Under the pieces are notes generated by a model that worked only from the letters and a program-made list of their open reading frames with translations, had not been told where the DNA came from and searched no databases. Below are positions 1 to 3,913 of a stretch of 5,871 bases of DNA, in pieces (the first letter of the stretch is position 1; every line of letters starts with the position of its first letter). The DNA is taken from the NCBI GenBank assembly GCA_937896895.1, contig CALBNV010000084.1:1-5871 (forward strand), given 5' to 3'. The translations under genes were made by a program, and so were the position numbers. This DNA comes from an uncultured Bacteroidales bacterium. GTDB lineage: Bacteria; Bacteroidota; Bacteroidia; Bacteroidales; F082.

Positions 1-54
1 GTAACCTTGTAACCGTTGTAACCTCTTATTTAGAAAATTTTAAGAATATTTTTT
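1..54. repeat. Terminal direct repeat, left copy (circular junction)
   Basis: These 54 bases are identical to 5818-5871. An exact repeat at the two ends of a contig is the usual mark of a circular molecule cut open by an assembler, giving a unit of 5,817 bp. A linear genome with 54-bp direct terminal repeats would look the same in sequence alone, but the repeat lies inside an iteron/AT-rich origin-like block that only makes sense when the ends are joined. Confidence 0.9.
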
Positions 55-66
55 AGTTTAGATTTT
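24..66. other. AT-rich candidate DNA-unwinding element
   Basis: Only about 5 of these 43 bases are G or C, and the stretch begins right after the last TGTAAC iteron (17-22). An easily melted segment next to iterons is where strand opening normally begins in iteron-type origins. The role is inferred from position and composition. Confidence 0.6.
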
Positions 67-76
67 GCTGTTTTTA

Positions 77-130
77 CTCATTGCAATAATGAGCAGACTA
101 CAGTCATAGGCTGTGCAGCTACTTAGCTGC
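77..130 (+). promoter_or_regulatory. Two leader hairpins upstream of the portal gene
   Basis: CTCATT (77-82) pairs with AATGAG (88-93), and GCAGCT (115-120) pairs with AGCTGC (125-130) across a 4-nt loop. The second hairpin ends exactly where the GGGGAG ribosome-binding site (131-136) begins, so it could influence ribosome access to the portal mRNA. I see no convincing -35/-10 pair here, so the portal promoter is unassigned. Confidence 0.4.
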
Positions 131-142
131 GGGGAGAAATAT

Positions 143-1570
143 ATGTACGGTAATTTCGGTGGTCCAAATGCGAATTGGTCACTGCTCGACCAAAGTATGG
201 CAGGCTTCTTTGCAGAATCAAGGTCTGCAGTTATTGACAATCGAGTAAGACAAGAGCTTGTAAGTAAATCACGTGTATTGCTTCAGCGAGTTCCGCTTGC
301 TCATGCAATTATTGATGTTCTCAATCGCGGCGTTATTGGCGCAGGATTGCATCTCAAAGGTGAATATAATATCCTCGACGTAGTATCATCATTACATCTA
401 TTGGATGCCTCTAAACAGCTTGATTTCTACCAGATGCAACAGCAAATATGGCAAACGACATTAACCTGCGGCGAGTGCTTTTTAATTCGCAACAAATCAG
501 ATGAAGATGAGTATTCCTCATGGATGGTCTCTGAGCCAGATCATGTGTTTAACCCACCAACATTGTCCATTAATTCTGATGGCAATTATTATTACAAATC
601 ACATTTGGTCGTGGATGGCATTGAGTATAAAGACGGTAGACCATGGGCAATTCATTATTGCGTGAATCCTTACATTGGCAACCTCACGACCAAGAACAAC
701 TGGAAGAGGATATTTTTCGATGACAAATCTGGAGTTCCCAATGTCATTCACGTGAAACTTACCGACCGTCCCGAATATCCTCGCGGATTGCCAATCCTCG
801 CTCCACTGATTGAAACGCTCTATTCATTATATGCTTACCAGTCCGCACAGGTACAGATGGGTATCGTGCAATCCGCACAGTGCTTCGTGATCAAGACCGA
901 AGGTCTCAACAAATCGCTAAACCCATTCCAAGGATTGACAAGCCAAGATTTGAATGCACCTCTGGTATGCAACAGCGCATCCGATGATCAGCATTCACAT
1001 GAACCGTCGAAGGATTTCCAAATCGTGCCTCCGAATAATACTGATGTACTGGGTTTGACGACTACAGCCAACTACATTCGTCCCGGCATGAGCTATCACT
1101 TAGGCGTAAACGAATCCATTGAGCATTTGTCCACTGATGCACCTGGGAATACCCTTAGGGAGTTCTACGACCTCGTTACGGAACAGGCTGGGAGTTGTTT
1201 GGGTATTCCACCGGCAATCCTCAGAAATGTCTTCGACGTGTCATTCAGCAGCTCCAAATGCAGTGTCGCACAATGGCAGTACACAATCAGCAAATACTCG
1301 AAGCTGTTCATTGAGCAATGCCTAAAACCGATGATCAGGGTTTTCCTGCTCGAAACTGGCAAAGACGGCAAAGAAGCTGTCATGGAATCTGTCCATAGTG
1401 TTTGGCAGAAACATGATCCAACGATGTTACTCGATGAAAGCCGTTCAGCGAAGTTCGTTCAAGATTGCCTCGATATGGGTCTCATGACGAAAGATGAAGC
1501 TTGCCAGCGATTACTCGGACATCCACTCGATGAGGAACTATCGACCAGCTACATGCCGTCCGAAGTGTGA
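143..1570 (+). CDS. Phage portal protein, lambda family (Phage_portal_2-like)
   Basis: A portal is the ring of about twelve subunits at one capsid vertex through which DNA is packaged and ejected and onto which terminase docks. Family-like features appear in the expected order: an N-terminal arginine-rich helix ending RVPLAHAIIDVL and a V-I-G-A-G turn; GECF at about 110-113; HVKLTDRPEYPRGLPILAP around 202-220 (RGLP 214-217), matching the family's H..R.gQ.RG.P.lAP block; an A-rich helix after it; LGIPPAIL at about 353; and FSSSKCS at about 368, in place of the usual YSSAR. At 475 aa it is full-sized, slightly shorter than lambda's. ATG 143 is preferred over GTG 113 because GGGGAG lies at 131-136. 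No terminase, protease or capsid gene adjoins it, which is very unusual. The assignment comes from motif recognition and was not searched. Confidence 0.85.
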   Translation: MYGNFGGPNANWSLLDQSMAGFFAESRSAVIDNRVRQELVSKSRVLLQRVPLAHAIIDVLNRGVIGAGLHLKGEYNILDVVSSLHLLDASKQLDFYQMQQQIWQTTLTCGECFLIRNKSDEDEYSSWMVSEPDHVFNPPTLSINSDGNYYYKSHLVVDGIEYKDGRPWAIHYCVNPYIGNLTTKNNWKRIFFDDKSGVPNVIHVKLTDRPEYPRGLPILAPLIETLYSLYAYQSAQVQMGIVQSAQCFVIKTEGLNKSLNPFQGLTSQDLNAPLVCNSASDDQHSHEPSKDFQIVPPNNTDVLGLTTTANYIRPGMSYHLGVNESIEHLSTDAPGNTLREFYDLVTEQAGSCLGIPPAILRNVFDVSFSSSKCSVAQWQYTISKYSKLFIEQCLKPMIRVFLLETGKDGKEAVMESVHSVWQKHDPTMLLDESRSAKFVQDCLDMGLMTKDEACQRLLGHPLDEELSTSYMPSEV

Positions 1571-1585
1571 TTGAATACGATTCAA
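1571..1585. repeat. Palindrome TTGAATNNNATTCAA, copy 1
   Basis: A perfect 6-bp inverted repeat with a 3-nt centre (ACG), starting on the base after the portal stop codon. The same arms recur at 1635-1649. This form is typical of a site for a dimeric DNA-binding protein; which one is unknown. Confidence 0.6.
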
Positions 1586-1613
1586 TAATCATCAAATTTC
1601 ATAGAATAAAATT

Positions 1614-1670
1614 AACCCAATTTGCTTAGATATTTTGAATAAAATTCAAGATGACTTTCCGCGTTGGGTT
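1614..1670. repeat. Concentric inverted repeats containing TTGAATNNNATTCAA, copy 2
   Basis: The inner palindrome TTGAAT-AAA-ATTCAA (1635-1649) is flanked by AACCCAA (1614-1620) and TTGGGTT (1664-1670). Both pairs share the same centre, base 1642, with 14 bases between inner and outer arms on each side. The 14-base arms themselves barely pair. It may be an operator bound by a multimer or a foldable RNA/DNA element. Confidence 0.55.
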
Positions 1671-1783
1671 TCCGAGGTTAACAACCAAAATCTGAAGCCA
1701 AATATCAATACTAATGTAAAGGCAAAAAATATCATCTACGCAAAATTTTTTCGCCGATTGATTAAATCGGCATGACCTTGCTG

Positions 1784-1816
1784 TGTATATCTTGCTTATG
1801 AATCGCGCGATATACA
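1784..1816. promoter_or_regulatory. Inverted repeat upstream of the SSB-like gene
   Basis: TGTATATC (1784-1791) and GATATACA (1809-1816) form an 8-bp inverted repeat around a 17-nt centre, about 47 bp before the start codon. The centre contains TCTTGCTTAT (from 1790), which recurs at 2450-2459 just before the next gene. The position suits an operator or a 5'-UTR structure. Confidence 0.4.
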
Positions 1817-1862
1817 TAAACCCCTTATATTCTTACCTTATTCTAACCTCAGGAGATGCCTT

Positions 1863-2396
1863 ATGCCTCAAATCAAACTTGAAAACGTCACCCTTACCTT
1901 CTGCCAGAACATGACCCGTGAAAGCCAGTTTGGCGGGTACAGCTATTCGTTCATTATTGATGAGCAGCTTATTTGCGACAAAGTCCGCGAAGCTCTCGCA
2001 ATCCAGAAAACGAAAGTCTGGAACGATGATCTCAACACCAACAAGTTCATCATTAAGAAAGCGAACTTCAAGCACAAAGACGACATCACACACGAAGCTA
2101 CCGCGAACATGATGAAAGACACTGACGTCATGATCACGGTGAAATCCAAAACCACGCCAATCCAGAACACCGAAGGCTGCAACCTTTCACGCGGTACCAT
2201 CGCTGATGTTCTTGTCGACTTCTTCGAGTTTGAATACGGCAAAAAGCAAATGATCTGCGTTCGTGCCCACGCAGAAAAGGGTTGCACCGTTCGTCCGACC
2301 AAGATCGTCGAATTTACGGGCGGCGTTCAGTATTTCGAAGCCAAGTCACCCAAACCGGCACTCGACATTGAAGCGATTGATGAAGTTGCATTCTAG
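1863..2396 (+). CDS. Probable ssDNA-binding protein (T7 gp2.5/DUF2815-like)
   Basis: Proteins of this type coat single-stranded DNA during phage replication and recruit polymerase and helicase through an acidic tail. At 177 aa the size fits. The sequence is rich in alternating hydrophobic residues suited to an OB fold (about 20-35, 85-100, 115-160), has basic and aromatic residues (FIIKKANFKHKDD at about 62-74), and includes the block FTGGVQYFEA at about 151-160. The end, after PKP, reads LDIEAIDEVAF: four acidic residues and a terminal phenylalanine, the hallmark known from gp2.5-type proteins. The start is firm: AGGAG (1851-1855) lies 7 nt before the ATG. Its co-occurrence with a replicative helicase supports the role. 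The family call is from overall look and tail, not from a search; another nucleic-acid-binding protein is possible. Confidence 0.6.
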   Translation: MPQIKLENVTLTFCQNMTRESQFGGYSYSFIIDEQLICDKVREALAIQKTKVWNDDLNTNKFIIKKANFKHKDDITHEATANMMKDTDVMITVKSKTTPIQNTEGCNLSRGTIADVLVDFFEFEYGKKQMICVRAHAEKGCTVRPTKIVEFTGGVQYFEAKSPKPALDIEAIDEVAF

Positions 2397-2415
2397 CATT
2401 CTAACGTAAACACAC

Positions 2416-2446
2416 AACACTCTCGGTTCCCACGATCGAGAGTGTT
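2416..2446 (+). terminator. Terminator-like hairpin after the SSB-like gene
   Basis: AACACTCTCG (2416-2425) pairs perfectly with CGAGAGTGTT (2437-2446): a 10-bp stem with an 11-nt loop, 20 bases past the stop codon. The following bases (ATCTCTTGCTTAT) are only moderately T-rich, so it may be a weak terminator, a readthrough attenuator or a 3'-end-protecting structure. Confidence 0.55.
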
Positions 2447-2470
2447 ATCTCTTGCTTATAGGTTCCGCAA

Positions 2471-2701
2471 ATGAAACGATACGACCAATCAACCAACGCC
2501 TACTACGAAGTCCTGTTCACCGAAGCTGCCTATAGCTCGATGTTGGATAGCCCGCGGCATATAGATGAGACCTCCGTCCGACTGAAGAGCAATTATAAAG
2601 GCTACGACAAAGTGTACCTGATGCGATTAATCACCGAACAAAACGCCGACAATCTCGAATACCATTCCGAAGCCTACTGGGGCAAAACCTTTATATACTA
2701 A
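2471..2701 (+). CDS. Hypothetical protein, 76 aa
   Basis: I do not recognise this protein. It is small, soluble-looking and rich in tyrosine (about a tenth of its residues), with mixed charge and no membrane segment, cysteine motif or signal peptide. The start is ATG with only a weak AGG (2460-2462) 8 nt upstream, so translation may depend on the preceding transcript or be modest. Codon use (AAC, GAC, TAC, CTG, CTC) resembles the longer genes, which supports it being real. It sits alone between the hairpin at 2416-2446 and a 170-bp non-coding stretch. No function can be assigned. Confidence 0.6.
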   Translation: MKRYDQSTNAYYEVLFTEAAYSSMLDSPRHIDETSVRLKSNYKGYDKVYLMRLITEQNADNLEYHSEAYWGKTFIY

Positions 2702-2769
2702 AAATATAATTTTGTGTCCTCGAAGTCAAGCTTTATTCTTGGATATTTATAAAATTTTTTGTAGCGGCT

Positions 2770-2793
2770 TCTCAAGAATCGGACTTTTTGAGA
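2770..2793 (+). terminator. Short hairpin downstream of the 76-aa gene
   Basis: TCTCAAGAA (2770-2778) pairs with TTTTTGAGA (2785-2793) with one G-T pair and a 6-nt loop. There is no T tract after it. It may be a weak terminator for the gene ending at 2701 or an operator-like site near the promoter at 2806-2835. Confidence 0.3.
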
Positions 2794-2805
2794 TGCCTGC
2801 TTCGC

Positions 2806-2835
2806 TCGACAACCTCAGTATCAACTGAATATAAA
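2806..2835 (+). promoter_or_regulatory. Sigma-70-type promoter candidate
   Basis: TCGACA (2806-2811) matches the -35 consensus in 5 of 6 bases and TATAAA (2830-2835) matches the -10 in 5 of 6, with an 18-nt spacer. Transcription would begin near 2842, about 17 nt before the AGGAG ribosome-binding site at 2860-2864. This is the best-formed promoter in the window and drives the interrupted gene at 2872-3189. Confidence 0.5.
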
Positions 2836-2871
2836 ATGGAACACCACAACAATTATCATAGGAGACAAAAA

Positions 2872-3189
2872 ATGAGAGTCCCATAACATACATTACACGC
2901 ATATTTTGAATATTACTATGGCAACGACGATTTGAGGTATCATTGGATGAATTATTTGCAGGCAAAGATCGCATTGTATCCCGAACTTGCCACTGCGTGG
3001 ACCGCCGAACAACTCTTGGACGAATTTAAAAGCCGTTGCAAATCTGAGCCAGAATTCACCAAAAAACTATTCATTTACGTGCGAAAGCTTCGCGATAGCC
3101 GCCCTGAAATTTTCGACGATTTTACCGATGCCCGCTATAAATTCCTCCGCAAACAAGGCATCAGATACGAACAGATATATGCAAAATAA
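2872..3189 (+). pseudogene. Small gene interrupted by in-frame TAA at codon 5
   Basis: AGGAG (2860-2864) lies 7 nt before ATG 2872, and a good promoter lies further upstream, yet the frame reads M-R-V-P-stop (TAA 2884-2886). The same frame is then open for 100 codons to TAA 3187-3189. The part after the stop reads like coding sequence from its first codon: aromatic-rich HAYFEYYYGNDDLRYHWM, then charged helices. Restoring the stop would give about 105 aa. The possibilities are a nonsense mutation or sequencing error, a 4-codon leader peptide coupled to re-initiation, or readthrough. A recoded genetic code is unlikely because TAA, TAG and TGA all end other genes here. The product may still be made from ATG 2947, listed separately. 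I do not recognise the family. Confidence 0.55.
2947..3189 (+). CDS. Hypothetical protein, 80 aa (re-initiation start)
   Basis: This is the part of the interrupted frame that can be translated independently. ATG 2947 has GAGG (2934-2937) 9 nt upstream; TTG 2932 is a less likely start. The product is a compact, mainly helical, charged protein with two regions: YPELATAWTAEQLLDEFKSRC (about 11-31) and a C-terminal basic helix containing VRKLRDSRPEIFDDF and YKFLRKQG. There is no membrane segment or catalytic motif. The size and charge would suit a small regulator or DNA-binding accessory protein, but this is only a guess. The stop TAA is followed by a short AT-rich gap and a weak terminator-like hairpin. 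Confidence 0.55.
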   Translation: MNYLQAKIALYPELATAWTAEQLLDEFKSRCKSEPEFTKKLFIYVRKLRDSRPEIFDDFTDARYKFLRKQGIRYEQIYAK

Positions 3190-3200
3190 ATACCAACGCT

Positions 3201-3230
3201 CAATATCAATATAATAAATCAAAGTGGATA
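3201..3230. repeat. Motif pair CAATATCAA / AGTGGATA, copy 1
   Basis: CAATATCAA (3201-3209) is followed by AGTGGATA (3223-3230). The same two words recur in the same order at 3861-3878, closer together. Both copies lie in the gap after a gene and before the next transcription or translation start. AATATCAAT also appears alone at 1701. They may be regulator sites or chance in AT-rich DNA. Confidence 0.35.
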
Positions 3231-3261
3231 CCTTTAATTCATTTCAGCGCATCCATTTTTT
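3221..3261 (+). terminator. Weak rho-independent terminator candidate
   Basis: AAAGTGGAT (3221-3229) pairs with ATCCATTTT (3251-3259) with one G-T pair across a 21-nt loop, and six Ts (3256-3261) follow or overlap the arm. The stem is AT-rich and the loop long, so efficiency would be low. It is placed correctly for the gene ending at 3189. Confidence 0.35.
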
Positions 3262-3264
3262 ATA

Positions 3265-3270
3265 TATAAT
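3265..3270 (+). promoter_or_regulatory. Consensus -10 box, promoter candidate for the small-gene pair
   Basis: A perfect TATAAT stands in a TATATATAAT context. The hexamer 17 nt upstream (TTTCAG, 3242-3247) is a poor -35, so an activator or an alternative sigma factor might be needed. A transcript from here would begin near 3277 and carry a leader of about 97 nt containing the strong hairpin at 3317-3343 before the gene at 3374. Confidence 0.35.
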
Positions 3271-3316
3271 TAAACACGTACACGCTAGCATCACTGTTTA
3301 ATATCGCTAATGAGAT

Positions 3317-3343
3317 TGCTGCTCGGTCACATACTGAGCAGCA
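3317..3343 (+). promoter_or_regulatory. Strong leader hairpin upstream of the small-gene pair
   Basis: TGCTGCTCGGT (3317-3327) pairs with ACTGAGCAGCA (3333-3343): 11 pairs, one of them G-T, with a 5-nt loop. It is followed by only three Ts, so it is more likely an attenuator, RNA-stability element or protein-binding site than a full terminator. It is flanked by a short direct repeat, CTAATGAG (3307-3314) and CTAATGTGAG (3355-3364). Confidence 0.55.
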
Positions 3344-3373
3344 TTTCACCGTACCTAATGTGAGTGTTGCAAT

Positions 3374-3586
3374 ATGAAATTGAAATATATAATACAGCAA
3401 CTCAATCGCCCGTCAAATACAGAATTACGATTCGCTACATATCATGCCTACACCGCACTTGAACAGATCGGTTATTTGGACTTTTTGGTGATAATCCAAT
3501 CTGCTGCGCATAGCCGACATATTGATGACACCTTAAAACGCACGCTGCGTGCCAACCCAGAATTATTCAAGGAGACTGTGCAATGA
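3374..3586 (+). CDS. Hypothetical protein, 70 aa
   Basis: I do not recognise this protein. It is predicted mainly helical, with a basic start (MKLKYIIQQLNRP), a central segment TALEQIGYLDFLVIIQSAA (about 27-45) that is hydrophobic but too short and polar to be a clear membrane anchor, and a basic tail LKRTLRANPELFKET. The start ATG has only a weak GAG 9 nt upstream. Its last codons overlap the next gene by 4 bases (ATGA at 3583-3586), and it carries that gene's ribosome-binding site, so the two are almost certainly co-translated. A small regulator is plausible but not shown. Confidence 0.6.
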   Translation: MKLKYIIQQLNRPSNTELRFATYHAYTALEQIGYLDFLVIIQSAAHSRHIDDTLKRTLRANPELFKETVQ

Positions 3587-3846
3587 ATAAGAACCAATGT
3601 TGTAAGCGGAAACGTCGCGCATATCAAGACTTTCACAAACAATGCGCTAAAGCGTACAAGCTGATGACCGCCAACCGCGACGAATATCAACTCATGTTGA
3701 ATGATGACGAAAGCTCGAAACACCGAAAAGCCCACTATCGAAAACTTGTGCGGCGAGTAAATGCCTTGTACCGCAAGACCAAACAATTTTATGAGATCAG
3801 TCAACGCAGTTTCGACGAGTTCGATGACTACACGGCTGAAGCCTAG
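3583..3846 (+). CDS. Hypothetical basic protein, 87 aa
   Basis: The start is firm: AAGGAG (3569-3574) lies 8 nt before the ATG and inside the preceding gene, with an ATGA overlap. The N-terminal two-thirds is strongly basic (KRKRRAYQDFHKQCAKAYK, then SSKHRKAHYRKLVRRVNALYRKTKQFY), with heptad-like spacing that could form a helical hairpin or short coiled coil; the last 15 residues are acidic (FDEFDDYTAEA). Nucleic-acid binding is a reasonable guess from charge. There are two adjacent cysteines at 6-7 and no zinc-finger pattern. It precedes the helicase gene by 67 bp, so it may be part of the same replication transcript. The family is unknown to me. Confidence 0.65.
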   Translation: MNKNQCCKRKRRAYQDFHKQCAKAYKLMTANRDEYQLMLNDDESSKHRKAHYRKLVRRVNALYRKTKQFYEISQRSFDEFDDYTAEA

Positions 3847-3860
3847 CTAATCAAAGACCC

Positions 3861-3878
3861 CAATATCAACAGTGGATA
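3861..3878. repeat. Motif pair CAATATCAA / AGTGGATA, copy 2
   Basis: CAATATCAA (3861-3869) and AGTGGATA (3871-3878) lie in the 67-bp gap before the helicase gene, about 22 bases upstream of its ribosome-binding site. See copy 1 at 3201-3230. Confidence 0.35.
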
Positions 3879-3913
3879 AACAACAACAACCTCTTACATA
3901 AGGAACAAAAATC

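Larger units (their letters stand above)
1571..1862. promoter_or_regulatory. Structured non-coding region between portal and SSB-like genes
   Basis: I see no convincing gene in these 292 bp, which are AT-rich and dense in inverted repeats. They hold TTGAAT-ACG-ATTCAA (1571-1585), TTGAAT-AAA-ATTCAA (1635-1649) nested in AACCCAA/TTGGGTT (1614-1620, 1664-1670), GCCGATT/AATCGGC (1753-1759, 1765-1771) and TGTATATC/GATATACA (1784-1791, 1809-1816). None is followed by a clear T tract. TTAACA at 1678 with TATCAA at 1703 (19-nt spacer) is a weak promoter candidate. The likely role is control of the downstream gene, and possibly a second DNA-processing site. Confidence 0.5.

Noticed and set aside
113..142. 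GTG 113 as the portal start, adding 10 residues
   Set aside because: No ribosome-binding site precedes it, it would lie within the leader hairpin, and ATG 143 has GGGGAG at ideal spacing.
1753..1771. GCCGATT/AATCGGC hairpin as a rho-independent terminator
   Set aside because: It is not followed by Ts on either strand; the T run lies on the 5' side of the stem on the plus strand.
1626..1817. 63-codon minus-strand frame in the structured intergenic region
   Set aside because: AT-rich, no ribosome-binding site seen, and it overlaps several inverted repeats that explain the region better.
1943..2302. 119-codon minus-strand frame opposite the SSB-like gene
   Set aside because: It lies wholly within a plus-strand gene with a good start and coding character; an antisense shadow.
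2872..2886. Reassigned genetic code (TAA read as an amino acid)
   Set aside because: TAA, TAG and TGA each end at least one other gene in the window, including the helicase (TAA), and no long gene has internal stops.
2747..2974. 75-codon open frame on the minus strand covering the gap 2747-2974
   Set aside because: It has only a weak GGGA before its start and an unconvincing composition. It opposes an all-plus genome and overlaps the promoter, ribosome-binding site and interrupted plus-strand frame.
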